From the NCBI GenBank assembly GCA_036490475.1, contig DASXDT010000005.1:496001-560000 (forward strand): a stretch of 64,000 bases of DNA, given 5' to 3'. A program made the position numbers and the translations under genes. Positions 1-12,526 of this stretch are shown here, piece after piece. Position 1 is the first letter of the stretch. Each line of letters begins with the position of its first letter. Origin of the DNA: Candidatus Tumulicola sp. (GTDB lineage: Bacteria; Vulcanimicrobiota; Vulcanimicrobiia; Vulcanimicrobiales; Vulcanimicrobiaceae). The notes beneath the pieces were generated by a model. That model searched no databases. It was not told the DNA's origin and worked only from the letters and a program-made list of their open reading frames with translations.

Positions 1-1
1 G

Positions 2-1045
2 AAAACTGGCAACGCGGATTTGGGCGCGCAGCTCGAACGCGCGCTTCGCAAAGAAATTCCCGCCAATTTGCCCTGGCCCTCATTCGATGCCGGCAATGGC
101 AACGTCGCGACGCGCGACGCCGGCGGAACGGTGATGAATGCAATCGCGGCAGCGTTGCCCGAACTCGTCGGCGGTTCGGGGGATCTCGACCCGTCGACCA
201 AAACGTATTTGAAAAATTGCGGCGACTTTCAGCCCAACGAATACGCCGGCCGCAATATTCATTACGGAGTGCGCGAGCACGCGATGGTCGCGATCAACAA
301 CGGCATCGCGTTACACGGCGGATTGCTGCCGTTCGGCGCCACCTTCTTCAACTTCTCGGATTATTGCAAGCCGGCCATTCGTCTGGCGTGCCTATCGAAG
401 TTGCACTGCATCCTCGTCTTCACGCACGACTCGTTCTTTTTGGGTGAAGACGGCCCGACCCATCAACCGGTCGAGCAACTGGCGATGCTTCGCGCGACGC
501 CCAACTGTTATGTCGTCCGGCCGGCAGACGCACTCGAAGTGACCGAAGCCTGGAAGCTCGCGGTCGCACGCGACGGGTCGCCGTGGATCCTGGTATTGAC
601 CCGCCAAAAGGTTCCGTTCTTGGGCGCTCGCGACGCCGCGGTTTCAAAGGGCGCGTACGTGTTGACGGATGCCGACGGCGGCAAGCCCGACCTGATCTTG
701 ATCGCGACGGGTTCCGAAGTATCGCTCGCGGTCGACGTCAAGAAACTGCTCGACGCCAAAGGTCGCAAGACCCGGGTGGTATCGATGCCGTGCTGGGAAC
801 TGTTCGACCAGCAACCCCAGTCATATAAGGATGACGTACTCCCGCCCGGTGTCGGCGCCAGAATATCGATCGAAGCGGGCGCCACGATGGGTTGGTCCAA
901 ATACGTCGGCGACCGCGGACTATCGGTCGGCATCGACCATTTCGGCGCTTCGGCCCCAGCGGCCGATCTCGCCAAGGCATTCGGTTTCACCCCCGATCGC
1001 ATCGCACAACTCGCTCTCGACGCGTACGCACCCACTCAATCGTAG
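2..1045 (+). CDS. tkt: Transketolase, C-terminal two thirds (5' end outside window)
   Basis: Transketolase moves two-carbon units between sugar phosphates in the non-oxidative pentose phosphate pathway, using thiamine diphosphate. The frame is open from base 2, so the N-terminal ThDP-binding domain lies upstream. About 347 residues are visible. They contain the pyrimidine-binding domain with GVREHAM (the conserved catalytic Glu), the HDSFFLGEDGPTHQP stretch typical of the family, and the C-terminal transketolase domain. It is followed 9 bp later by the tal-pgi fusion, so it is the upstream member of the pentose phosphate operon. The identification is secure; only the 5' limit is unknown. Confidence 0.96.
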   Translation, partial: KTGNADLGAQLERALRKEIPANLPWPSFDAGNGNVATRDAGGTVMNAIAAALPELVGGSGDLDPSTKTYLKNCGDFQPNEYAGRNIHYGVREHAMVAINNGIALHGGLLPFGATFFNFSDYCKPAIRLACLSKLHCILVFTHDSFFLGEDGPTHQPVEQLAMLRATPNCYVVRPADALEVTEAWKLAVARDGSPWILVLTRQKVPFLGARDAAVSKGAYVLTDADGGKPDLILIATGSEVSLAVDVKKLLDAKGRKTRVVSMPCWELFDQQPQSYKDDVLPPGVGARISIEAGATMGWSKYVGDRGLSVGIDHFGASAPAADLAKAFGFTPDRIAQLALDAYAPTQS

Positions 1046-1054
1046 GAGAGATTC

Positions 1055-3891
<2,837 letters not shown>

Positions 3892-3895
<4 letters not shown>

Positions 3896-5442
3896 TCGCG
3901 AACGCCCCAACCAATGGCGCCGCCGCCAATCCGCTACGAGAAGGATTGGCGACGGTCGATCGCATTGCGGATCCGTGCAGCATCGTGTTCTTCGGCGCGA
4001 GCGGAGATTTATTCAAACGTATGCTGCTGCCGGCGGTGTATTCGATGCACCTCAACGGAACGTTGCCCACCGGCTTTGCGGTGATCGGCTTTTCTCGCTC
4101 GCCGTATACCGACGAGAGTTTTCGCGACTACTGCCGCAAGCAGCTCGACGAAACGATGCCGCACGATCGAAAGCCCGAAGGGAACTTGTGGGACGATTTC
4201 GCGGCGCGCATTTCGTACATCAGTGCGGATTTCAAAGACGAAAACGATTTTAAGCTGCTCAAACAGCGGCTGGCCGACAATGACAAGCAATTCGGAACCG
4301 GCGGCAATCACCTCTTCTACCTTGCCACACCGCCGCCGGTGTTTCCGGAAGTGGTGCGGCAACTCAAGGCCTCCGGCCTCGATCCGAAAGACGACGACGC
4401 GGGCTGGACACGCATCGTCGTCGAGAAACCGTTTGGCACCGACTTAGCATCGGCGCGCGCCCTCCAGCACGAGATGGATCGCGTCTTCGTCGAGAGCGCC
4501 ATCTACCGCATCGATCACTACCTCGGCAAAGAGCCGGTCCAAGACATCATCGCGTTGCGATTTGCCAATACGATTTTCGAGCCGATTTGGAATCGCAACT
4601 ACATCGCCGACGTGCAGATTACCGCGGCCGAGTCGATCGGGGTCGAGCTACGCGGAGGGTATTACGACAACGCGGGCGCGCTGCGCGACATGATTCAGAA
4701 CCACGTAATCAATCTGTTGGCGCTGGTCGCGATGGAACCGCCGATCAGTTCGCACGCCGACGACATCCGCAATGAAAAATATAAAGTGCTGTCGGCCATC
4801 ACACCGCCGGCATACGAAGACGTCGCTTCGATGTCCGTGCGCGGCCAGTACGGTCCTGGAACGGTCGACGGTCAAAGCGTCGCCGGGTACCGGCAAGAGA
4901 AAGACGTAAAGTCCGATTCGAACACCGAGACCTATGCTGCGGTGCGCTTCTTCGTCGATAACTGGCGGTGGGCGGGCGTTCCGTTCTATTTACGTTCGGG
5001 CAAGCGCTTAGCGCGCAAAGTATCGGAGATCGTCGTGACGTTCCGGCCGATTCCGCACCGCTTCTACGGCGATTCGACCGACGACATCGAACCCAACTTG
5101 CTGGTCATCAAAATTCAGCCCGACGAGGGCATCGCAATGCGCTTCGAAGCCAAAGTACCCGGTCCCAAAGATCACGTCCGCAGTGTTTACATGGACTTCA
5201 ACTACGGAAGCGGGTTTGGCGTCGTTTCGCCACCGGCATACGAACGGCTTATCGGCGACGCGATGCGCGGCGATCAAACGCTGTTTACGCGCTGGGATGC
5301 CGTCGAACGCGCCTGGCAACTCGTCACGCCGGTCCTCGACGTCTGGACCAATAGCAAGGATTTCTCATTCCCGAACTATGCGGCGGGCACGCAAGGACCC
5401 GAAGCCGCCTTGCGCCTCTTTCCGGACTGGCGCCGTCTGTGA
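3892..5442 (+). CDS. zwf: Glucose-6-phosphate 1-dehydrogenase
   Basis: Catalyses NAD(P)-dependent oxidation of glucose-6-phosphate to 6-phosphogluconolactone, the entry step of the oxidative pentose phosphate pathway. The 516-residue protein has the nucleotide-binding GASGDLFKRMLLPAVY near residue 35 and the active-site signature RIDHYLGKEPVQ with its catalytic His. The ATG at 3892 overlaps the tal-pgi stop by 4 nt; the frame is open further upstream, but homology begins after this ATG. It lies directly upstream of opcA, whose product assembles or activates G6PDH in cyanobacteria and actinobacteria. Confidence 0.96.
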
Positions 5443-5452
5443 CCGTGCGCAC

Positions 5453-6460
5453 GTGACGATCGACGTCGGCTCGGTACTCGACGAACTCTCGCAGCGCCGG
5501 CAGGAGCGCGACAACGCGCCCGACGTCGCGCTGATGACCGTCGTCGCGTTCTTCGAGGACGAATCGATCGGCCGTTGGCTGCGCCCGCGCATCGCCGCCG
5601 TCGCCGCCAAGGAACCGTGTCGTGTTATTCTTCTCGACGCCACGCGCCCGGCCAATGCGAACTCCGTTTCGTCGACCGCCTCCGGCACGCAAGGGCAAGC
5701 GGCCGGCGATTGGATCGAGTTGGGCGTCGCGGATTGCTCGCCCGAATCGCTGGCATCGGCGACGTCGTCGTTGGCGCACCGCACCGCGCCGATCGCGTTG
5801 ATCTGGGCGTCGTTCGATATGGCCGGCGACGAGCGCTTCGCCGCACTCGCTCCGCAGGCGCGCACGATCGTCTACAACAGTTCGGCATTGGAACGCGACG
5901 AAAACGGTTTGCAAGCGCTGTGTTCGTTCGCGCAACGCGAGACCGGCGCTGCGATTATCGATCTCGCGTACCTGCGGCTTGCCCCCTGGCAGGATGCCGT
6001 GGCGTTATTCTTCGACGCGAAAAACGTGATCCACGAGTTGTTCGATCTGCGCCGCGTTCGAATCGTCAGCGGATCGCGCGCAGAAGCCTACTATCTACTC
6101 GGCTGGCTCGCCAGCCGGCTCGAATGGACCGGGTGCGGACCGCGGCAGTTTTGCAACCGCTTCGGCACCGAAGTCGACTTTGCGATCGAAACCGGCGGCG
6201 AACGGCGACGGCTGCAGCGCGTTCGGCTCGACTCGTCGCAAACGTCGTTCGACGCCGAACTGCAGCGCGGCACGCCCGAATCGATCGAGTTGTCGGTGGC
6301 GGGCGCGGTCGAGTATCCGCGGCGATTCCGGCCGGTCACCAACATCGGCACGCCGGCCTTGATCGAACGTGCGCTCGACGCGGCCGTGCAAGACCGGGTC
6401 TTCTTAGAAACGCTATTAGCCGCGGGCAACATCTTATTGCGCGAACGAGGTACCGAATGA
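5453..6460 (+). CDS. opcA: Glucose-6-phosphate dehydrogenase assembly protein OpcA
   Basis: A 335-residue protein in the slot between zwf and pgl. Visible family features are an N-terminal helical segment followed by TVVAFFED and a central DLAYLRLAPWQDAVALFFD stretch, the WxxW-like region typical of OpcA. OpcA is a non-enzymatic partner that promotes active G6PDH oligomers. The GTG at 5453 is preferred because it begins 10 bp after the zwf stop; the frame continues upstream inside zwf. The stop overlaps the pgl ATG. Identification rests on both sequence pattern and operon position. Confidence 0.88.
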   Translation: MTIDVGSVLDELSQRRQERDNAPDVALMTVVAFFEDESIGRWLRPRIAAVAAKEPCRVILLDATRPANANSVSSTASGTQGQAAGDWIELGVADCSPESLASATSSLAHRTAPIALIWASFDMAGDERFAALAPQARTIVYNSSALERDENGLQALCSFAQRETGAAIIDLAYLRLAPWQDAVALFFDAKNVIHELFDLRRVRIVSGSRAEAYYLLGWLASRLEWTGCGPRQFCNRFGTEVDFAIETGGERRRLQRVRLDSSQTSFDAELQRGTPESIELSVAGAVEYPRRFRPVTNIGTPALIERALDAAVQDRVFLETLLAAGNILLRERGTE

Positions 6461-7203
6461 ACGTCCCCGGAGTGCAGGTCTTTGATGATGCGGCGGGTGT
6501 AGCGCGCGCGTTAGCCGACACCATCGTGACGGCCGGTCAAGACGCAATCGCACGCAACGGCGCGTTTCGAATCGCCCTTTCGGGCGGAACGACGCCGCGC
6601 GCTGCATATGAGTTGTTGGCGCTCGAGCCGGATCGAGACGCGCTGTCCTGGAGCGACGTCTTCGTCTACTTCGGGGACGAGCGTTGCGTGCCACCGGACG
6701 ACGAGCAATCGAACTATCGCATGGCCCGCAATGCATTTCTCGATCGGATCTCGATTCCACCGTCAAACGTGCACCGCATGCGCGGCGAGATCGATCCGAC
6801 CCAAGCCGCAATCGAATACGCACGCACGTTGCGCGACGACATGGGAACGCCGCCGCAGTTCGATCTCATTCTTCTGGGCCTCGGTCCCGATGGCCACACG
6901 GCATCGCTCTTTCCCGGCTCGCCTCCCGACGAGGACGCACAGGCGCTGGTTCGAGCCGTGTATTCGAAGTCTCAATCGCAGTGGCGTATTACGATTACAC
7001 CCGAAGTCATCAACGCCGCCCGAAAGGTCGTCTTTGCCGCCGAAGGTACGGCCAAGGCCGCCGTGCTGAAGACGGTGCTGCAAGGCCCGCGCGATCCAGA
7101 AAAGTATCCCGCACAAATCGTCGCCCCCAATTCCGGCAAGCTGGAGTGGCTGGTCGATAAAGCCGCGCTCTCGTTCTGCGGCCCCGCGGTGAGTGAAGCG
7201 TAA
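6457..7203 (+). CDS. pgl: 6-phosphogluconolactonase
   Basis: Hydrolyses 6-phosphogluconolactone to 6-phosphogluconate. The 248-residue protein is of the DevB/SOL type, with RIALSGGTTPRAAYELL near residue 32, VYFGDERCVPPDDEQSNY near 70 and LLGLGPDGHTASLFPGS near 145, the standard motifs of this glucosamine-6-phosphate isomerase-like fold. The ATG overlaps the opcA stop (ATGA). It completes the zwf-opcA-pgl set. No gnd or edd is seen in this window, so the fate of 6-phosphogluconate must be decided elsewhere in the genome. Confidence 0.95.
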   Translation: MNVPGVQVFDDAAGVARALADTIVTAGQDAIARNGAFRIALSGGTTPRAAYELLALEPDRDALSWSDVFVYFGDERCVPPDDEQSNYRMARNAFLDRISIPPSNVHRMRGEIDPTQAAIEYARTLRDDMGTPPQFDLILLGLGPDGHTASLFPGSPPDEDAQALVRAVYSKSQSQWRITITPEVINAARKVVFAAEGTAKAAVLKTVLQGPRDPEKYPAQIVAPNSGKLEWLVDKAALSFCGPAVSEA

Positions 7204-7248
7204 GGGAATTCTCCGCTCCAGGAGCTTGATGGTCGCGGGCGCCACAGC

Positions 7249-8181
7249 GTGAGCGTGCTGGATCGGGCGATGCGATCCGTTATTTTGCGAGCCGCAAACG
7301 ATACTAGCGTTCGCAGCTTGGTGCGCCGTTACGGCATGCGCGCCGGTGCGTCACGGTTCGTGGCTGGCGAAACGGCCGACGCGTTCCTCGACGCGGCACG
7401 AAAAGCTAACCGCGACGGCTTCGCGGTCGCGTGCGGCTACCTCGGCGAGGGTGTAACGTCACCGCAAGAAGCGATGGCCGCTCGCGACACCTACTGCGGG
7501 TTGCTTAGAACGTTTTCCGATCAGCAGATCGACGCGAACGTTGCATTCAAACTCACGCACGTCGGGCTCGACATCGATCCCGAACTGGCGTATCGTCTGG
7601 CCGGAGACGTCGCGCGGACGGCGAGAGATACCGGCAACACGATTCGACTCGACATGGAGCAGTCGAGTTACGTCGATGCTACGCTTGAGGGATATCGTCG
7701 ATTGCGCGACGAGTTCGGCTGCGCCGGTTTCGTATTGCAATCGTACTTGTATCGAAGCGCGAGCGATCTGCGCGATCACCTTGCGCCCGGGCCGAACGTG
7801 CGCCTGGTCAAGGGAGCCTACCTAGAGCCGCCCGATCGCGCGTACCCGCAAAAGACCGATGTCGACGCCAACCTTATCGCGTTAGCCGAAATGGCGCTAT
7901 CGCATCCGGGGTACACTGCGATCGCGACGCACGACCCCGCAATCGTCGAGCGCGTCGAACGCCTCGCGCGCGAGAGGAGCCTGCCGAAACGCGGACGGTT
8001 CGAGTTTCAAATGTTGTATGGAATCGGGACACCGCTCGCCGAGCGATTGCGCGACGCCGGATATCGGGTGCGGATCGCGATCCCGTTCGGCGAACATTGG
8101 TTTCCGTATTTGATGCGCCGTCTGGCCGAACGTCCGGCCAACTTAGCGTTCTTTCTGAAAGGATCGATGGCTCGTGGCTGA
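7249..8181 (+). CDS. Proline dehydrogenase, monofunctional
   Basis: FAD-dependent oxidation of proline (or a related imino acid) to pyrroline-carboxylate. The 310-residue length matches stand-alone Deinococcus/Bacillus-type enzymes rather than long PutA. Diagnostic segments are RLVKGAYLEP and, near the C-terminus, EFQMLYGIG followed by RIAIPFGEHWFPYLMRRLAERPAN, which carries the paired Arg residues that bind the substrate carboxylate. The GTG at 7249 is 45 bp after pgl. Its stop overlaps the next gene's GTG, so the two are probably coupled. No P5C dehydrogenase gene is adjacent. Confidence 0.93.
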   Translation: MSVLDRAMRSVILRAANDTSVRSLVRRYGMRAGASRFVAGETADAFLDAARKANRDGFAVACGYLGEGVTSPQEAMAARDTYCGLLRTFSDQQIDANVAFKLTHVGLDIDPELAYRLAGDVARTARDTGNTIRLDMEQSSYVDATLEGYRRLRDEFGCAGFVLQSYLYRSASDLRDHLAPGPNVRLVKGAYLEPPDRAYPQKTDVDANLIALAEMALSHPGYTAIATHDPAIVERVERLARERSLPKRGRFEFQMLYGIGTPLAERLRDAGYRVRIAIPFGEHWFPYLMRRLAERPANLAFFLKGSMARG

Positions 8182-9058
8182 GCCCTGGGGCGTCTGGGCG
8201 GCGACGCTCACGCCGATCGACACGCGTCTACAGATCGACACGACGCGAGCGACCGAGTATTATGCCGAACTGCTGGAAGCCGGCTGCGACGGTGTGAATA
8301 TTCTCGGTACGACCGGCGAAGCGATGTCGTTTGGAATCGACCAGCGCATCGCGTTGATGGAAGCCGTGGCGGCGGCGCTACCGTGCGACCGCGTTATGGC
8401 CGGCACCGGCGCTGCCTCGTTGGCAGATACCATTTGCCTGACGCGCTGCGCGATCGACGCCGGCCTCCGTGCTGCGCTGATTCTGCCGCCCTTCTTCTTC
8501 CGCGATGCATCGAACGATGGAATCGTGCGTTTTTACGACGAGCTGCTCGGTGCGGTACCGCAATCGCACGGCCGCTTGCTGCTCTATAACTTTCCGAAGA
8601 TGAGCGGCATCACGTTCGAACCGGCGTCGGTGCGTCGATTGTTGACTGAATTGCCCGGCGCGTTTGCCGGTCTGAAAGACAGCTCGAACGACCGAGAGCT
8701 GCAAACCGCACTGATCGCCGAGTTTCCGGCACTGCGTGTGTTTCCCGGTTCCGAGGCGTACGTGCGCGACGCCGTCGCGGGCGGAGCAGCGGGCTGCATC
8801 TCCGGCACGGTGGCGCTATGGCCCGCCTGTGCGCGACGTGCGCTACTAAGCGATCGCGCAGCTGCTGATATGCTAGTCAAAGCGCGCGACTGCTTTACCA
8901 ATCTGCCGCTCATTCCGGCGATGCGACATGCCGTTACGATCGCGCGTCACGACGATGCGTGGTCGAACGCGATGCCGCCACTCGCGCCCTTGTCGGTGGC
9001 GGATAAAAAAACGCTCGAGCGCCGGCTATCGGCGCTCGAGTCGTTGGAGGTGGAGTAG
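8174..9058 (+). CDS. DapA/N-acetylneuraminate lyase superfamily aldolase or lyase
   Basis: A 294-residue TIM-barrel class I aldolase. It has ILGTTGE (phosphate or carboxylate loop), the catalytic Tyr in LLLYNFPKMSG and the Schiff-base Lys in FAGLKDSS. True dihydrodipicolinate synthases read YNVPSRTG at the Tyr motif, and the Arg there binds aspartate semialdehyde. This protein has Met at that position, so DapA function is doubtful. Its overlap with proline dehydrogenase suggests a shared catabolic role, for example on a 4-hydroxy-2-oxo acid from hydroxyproline; that is inference. The 3' end carries a hairpin that may terminate the opposing tolC operon. Confidence 0.85.
   Translation: MAEPWGVWAATLTPIDTRLQIDTTRATEYYAELLEAGCDGVNILGTTGEAMSFGIDQRIALMEAVAAALPCDRVMAGTGAASLADTICLTRCAIDAGLRAALILPPFFFRDASNDGIVRFYDELLGAVPQSHGRLLLYNFPKMSGITFEPASVRRLLTELPGAFAGLKDSSNDRELQTALIAEFPALRVFPGSEAYVRDAVAGGAAGCISGTVALWPACARRALLSDRAAADMLVKARDCFTNLPLIPAMRHAVTIARHDDAWSNAMPPLAPLSVADKKTLERRLSALESLEVE
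9005..9040 (-). terminator. Intrinsic terminator of the tolC operon, inside the convergent aldolase gene
   Basis: Read on the minus strand, an 11-bp perfect stem (CTCGAGCGCCG / CGGCGCTCGAG, loop of 5) is followed after CG by a run of seven T. It lies just past the tolC stop (9073) and within the last codons of the plus-strand aldolase gene. Confidence 0.75.
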
Positions 9059-9072
9059 CGCGCGGACGAGCG

Positions 9073-10977
9073 CTACGGTTTCGGGGTCGGAAGCCCCGGA
9101 ACGATTGGTGGCAATGGACCCGGGTTACCCGGCAGAGCATCCTGGCCGAGTTTCTGTACTTTCACGCCGTTATCGGTAAGGATGGTTCCCTCGACGCGCT
9201 GGATCTCGACGACCGCCTTGTTTAAATCGGTCTGCGCCTGCAGTTCGCGCCCGCGATTTTGCAGCAGCTCCACCTGACGTTGCAAGACTAAGAAGGTCGT
9301 TGAGGCACCGCTTTTATACTTGCGCCGCTCGCTAGCATAAACCAGTTCGGATGCTTCGCGTGCGACGCGTGCCGCGTGTAGGCGCGAGAGGGCCGACTGA
9401 TAGGTCTGAAGAGCGTTACGCGCGTCGTAGCCAATCCGGGCGCTGACACCCGCTGCATAGATCGCTGCCTGACGCTGCTCCTCGACTGCGGTTCCTTTCA
9501 GCCCCTTCGCGTAATCGTTGTTGAGCGGAAAGCTGATAGTCACGCCGATATTAAACGTTGGGAACTCGACGCTCCACATATTGTGGTACGCTTGCGCCAT
9601 CTTGCCCTGCGTATCCGGCGGCGGAGTCGGGCAGGCCGCAATGGCTCCCCCTACTACGGTCGTACAATTTCCCGCTATAAACCCCGGCGCAGGCTGCAGT
9701 ATGCCGGCAAAGCCGTTACTCTCGAAGGTAACCGCAGCATCGGCCTGTGGAAGAGCCTGGTTTTTCGCAAACTTGAAGTCGATGTCGGCTTGCTTGTACC
9801 GATCGAGGGACTGTTGGATTTCAGGACGATTTCGCACAGCGGTCTGCACGACGGTTTGTAAAGTGGGCGCCGCAGGAAGCTGCTCCACTTGGGATGTGGG
9901 GAGCAGGTTAGCTTCCCAGATTTTATCGCCGGCATCAGTTACGACCAGGCTTTTCAGTTGATTCTGCAGTTCAGCAACGGTTTGCAGCGCGGAATAGACA
10001 CTGTCCTGAAAGGTCGCTACCTGCGTTGCGGCCTCTGTTGCGTCGATGGGTGCGGTGGCCCCTCGTTTTGCTAACCGTACTATGCTATGCTGCTGTGTTA
10101 CTGCGTCCCTTAGCGCTTCTTCCTGAATCGCGACGTTGCGCCATGCCGACACCAGATTCCAGTAAGCGTTAGAAACCTGAGCGATCGTATCAGACGCGCT
10201 TACTAGGGCCGCCTGCGAACTACTATCGCCGTTAATAAGCGCCAGTTGCAACTGCCGCTTGCCAGCATTCATTCCCGCGTTACGCAAAAGCGGCTGCGTC
10301 ACGGAGAGGTTCAGTGAAGCGAGATAAAAGGGATTAAATTCATTGAACAGTGTGTTGTTGTAGGTTCTTGTCTGTTGAATGCCGGCAGTGTATTGCGTTC
10401 CGTTAACTGATTGACCACCCAGACCATAACTAAAGGAACTTTGATGTTGGATGACGTCTCCCGGGCCCGAAGTATATAAATATTGCGGGGGCGCTTCCTG
10501 ATTAACGTACCTTCCTACATCGCCGGGACCCGCATCGAAGAGATTGAGCGGTGGCGAAACGCTGTAGCTCGACGTCGGCTGCACTTGAAGCTTTACATCG
10601 AATGCGCCGCGCGCTTCGACAACCTGGTACGCCGAGATCCGCGCGTTCGATGCGGAGATCGCAAGATTCGGATTCTTAGCTAACGCCATACCGATTGCAT
10701 CTTGCAGCGTGATGCCGACGAACGGCTGCTGCGTGACCCCGATGATATTCGCCGTATCTTGATGCACCTCGGGAGCGAGATAGCCCGGCGCGATCGTCGG
10801 CGCGTTCGGTAACACCGGAGAAGGCACGGCGGTCGGCATCGGCGCGTGCGTCGGTAGCGTCTCGGTCACGGGATTCACCGGCACGATTTGTGCCGATGCC
10901 TGCGTGAACGGAACGCCGGCGGCGGTTAACGCCACCAACGCAACGAGTGCCCAAAGCCTCCGAGTCCGAACGGTCAT
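9073..10977 (-). CDS. tolC: TolC-family outer membrane efflux protein
   Basis: A 634-residue outer membrane channel with a signal peptide (hydrophobic stretch residues 8-26, cleavage after ASA). It has the two long helical repeats of the family: the first with GITLQDAIGMALAKNPNLAISASN, the second with NRPEIQQSLDRYKQADIDFKFAKNQALPQADAAVTF. The C-terminus is Pro-rich. It is the last gene of the STAS-LolA-TetR-EmrA-EmrB-TolC operon and supplies the exit duct for the EmrAB pump. GGAGAATAAAGGT precedes the ATG. The stop lies close to a minus-strand terminator. Confidence 0.92.
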   Translation of the reverse strand: MTVRTRRLWALVALVALTAAGVPFTQASAQIVPVNPVTETLPTHAPMPTAVPSPVLPNAPTIAPGYLAPEVHQDTANIIGVTQQPFVGITLQDAIGMALAKNPNLAISASNARISAYQVVEARGAFDVKLQVQPTSSYSVSPPLNLFDAGPGDVGRYVNQEAPPQYLYTSGPGDVIQHQSSFSYGLGGQSVNGTQYTAGIQQTRTYNNTLFNEFNPFYLASLNLSVTQPLLRNAGMNAGKRQLQLALINGDSSSQAALVSASDTIAQVSNAYWNLVSAWRNVAIQEEALRDAVTQQHSIVRLAKRGATAPIDATEAATQVATFQDSVYSALQTVAELQNQLKSLVVTDAGDKIWEANLLPTSQVEQLPAAPTLQTVVQTAVRNRPEIQQSLDRYKQADIDFKFAKNQALPQADAAVTFESNGFAGILQPAPGFIAGNCTTVVGGAIAACPTPPPDTQGKMAQAYHNMWSVEFPTFNIGVTISFPLNNDYAKGLKGTAVEEQRQAAIYAAGVSARIGYDARNALQTYQSALSRLHAARVAREASELVYASERRKYKSGASTTFLVLQRQVELLQNRGRELQAQTDLNKAVVEIQRVEGTILTDNGVKVQKLGQDALPGNPGPLPPIVPGLPTPKP

Positions 10978-10981
10978 ACCT

Positions 10982-12511
10982 TTATTCTCCTACCGGGCCG
11001 CCTAAGCGCGGCTTGTTGAGCAACAATACGAGTGGTGCGAGTGATATCGTGAGAATCGCGACCCAACGCGACGTATCGGCGTACGACTGCACGGCAGCCT
11101 GTGACGATACAATTCCGCCCAGCGCTACCAGCGCCGGCTTCGAAACCTGCTGGCCGTGGCGCTGCAGGTACTGCGCGGTCGGTGCGTGCTGCAGCGTCTG
11201 CGTTCCTGCCAATTCGCTTTGATGCACGGTGAAACCGCGCACCAGAATAGTGACTAAAATCGCCGTTGCGACGCTACCACCGATCTGCCGCGATAGATTG
11301 AAAAATGCCGACGTCGCGGGCACTTCTTTATCCGGTACGCCGCCCAAGACCGCGATCGACAACGGCACGAAGATTTGCGACAAACCGATGCCACTGATGA
11401 TCAAGGATGCGATAAACGTCGGGAACTGCGATTCGGGCGTTGTTACGCCGGCCAACATCCAGTTGGATACCGCCAGTAGCACGAACCCGATCGCGGTAGA
11501 AATGCGCACGTCGACGATACCGCGGCCGGCCAGCGCCGCCGTCAGCGGCGTGAACAGCATCACGGCTCCGGCTCGCACCAAAATCGTCAGGCCCGACAGC
11601 GTCGCGGTGAACCCTAACGAGTTCTGTAGATACTGAGGCAAGACGAGAATCGAACCATACAAACTGACGCCGAGAACCGCTCCCAAAATGCTGCCCGCGG
11701 CCACTTGTCGTAAGCGCAGAACTTGCAGATCGACGACCGGAATCTTCGAGCGCAGCGTCCACCACACGAACGCGGCCAAGCCGACGATCGACGTTACCGT
11801 GCCTAAGCGAATATTTCCATCGTCGAACCAGTCGTATTGCTGGCCTTGCTCGAGCACGTATTGCATCGATCCGAGGCCGATCGCCAGCAACAGCAAGCCG
11901 ACCCAGTCGAGCTTTTTGTATGAGGGTTCGACCGGATTTCGCAAGTAATTCCAGATCAGCGTTGCGGCCACGATTCCGACCGGCAAGTTGATGAAAAAGA
12001 TCCAATGCCAGCTAAAGTTGTCGGTGATCCAGCCACCCATCACCGGACCGAGTGCAGGCCCTACGATGACACCCATTGCGAAGATGCCCTGCGCCGTTCC
12101 CTGCTCGCGCAACGTATACGTGTCGCGCAGAATCGCCTGCGAAGTGGCGATCAAACCGCCGCCGCCCAAACCTTGGATGATGCGCCAGAACACCAACTGG
12201 CCGAAGCTGTGCGAGAAGCCGCACATCAGCGAAGCGAACGTGAACAGGATGATCGACCAGAAGAAATATTGCCGGCGTCCGAAGCGTAGCGCCAGCCACG
12301 GCGTGATCGGAATCACCACGACGTTGGCGATGATGTAGCCGGTGACGATCCACGCGCTTAGATCGATCGCGATGCCGAAATTTCCCTGAATATTCGGCAA
12401 CGCGACGTTGACGATCGTAGTGTCGATGATCTCCAGCAAGGTTGCGGCGATCACCGCAACGCTCACGATGGCCCTGCGCAGGCCGTGCTCGACGACCACG
12501 CTTTGCATCAT
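10982..12511 (-). CDS. emrB: EmrB/QacA-type MFS drug exporter (DHA2 family)
   Basis: A 509-residue major facilitator with about 14 hydrophobic segments. The N-terminal LLEIIDTTIVNVALPNIQGNFG is the hallmark of DHA2 drug:H+ antiporters, and GPALGPVMGGWITDNFSWHWIFFINLPVG is motif C. With the EmrA-like adaptor encoded just upstream and TolC just downstream it should form a tripartite pump across both membranes. The substrate is unknown. The start follows the emrA stop by 15 bp, with GGAG about 11 nt ahead. Confidence 0.94.
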   Translation of the reverse strand: MMQSVVVEHGLRRAIVSVAVIAATLLEIIDTTIVNVALPNIQGNFGIAIDLSAWIVTGYIIANVVVIPITPWLALRFGRRQYFFWSIILFTFASLMCGFSHSFGQLVFWRIIQGLGGGGLIATSQAILRDTYTLREQGTAQGIFAMGVIVGPALGPVMGGWITDNFSWHWIFFINLPVGIVAATLIWNYLRNPVEPSYKKLDWVGLLLLAIGLGSMQYVLEQGQQYDWFDDGNIRLGTVTSIVGLAAFVWWTLRSKIPVVDLQVLRLRQVAAGSILGAVLGVSLYGSILVLPQYLQNSLGFTATLSGLTILVRAGAVMLFTPLTAALAGRGIVDVRISTAIGFVLLAVSNWMLAGVTTPESQFPTFIASLIISGIGLSQIFVPLSIAVLGGVPDKEVPATSAFFNLSRQIGGSVATAILVTILVRGFTVHQSELAGTQTLQHAPTAQYLQRHGQQVSKPALVALGGIVSSQAAVQSYADTSRWVAILTISLAPLVLLLNKPRLGGPVGE

Positions 12512-12526
12512 TGTCTGAAAACTCCG

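Noticed and set aside
5575-7203. A 542-residue frame extending pgl upstream through opcA
   Set aside because: Only the part after ATG 6457 has 6-phosphogluconolactonase homology; the upstream part is an out-of-frame shadow of opcA.
8174-9058. Calling the aldolase DapA
   Set aside because: The Arg that binds aspartate semialdehyde in the YNVPSRTG motif is replaced, so only the superfamily is safe.
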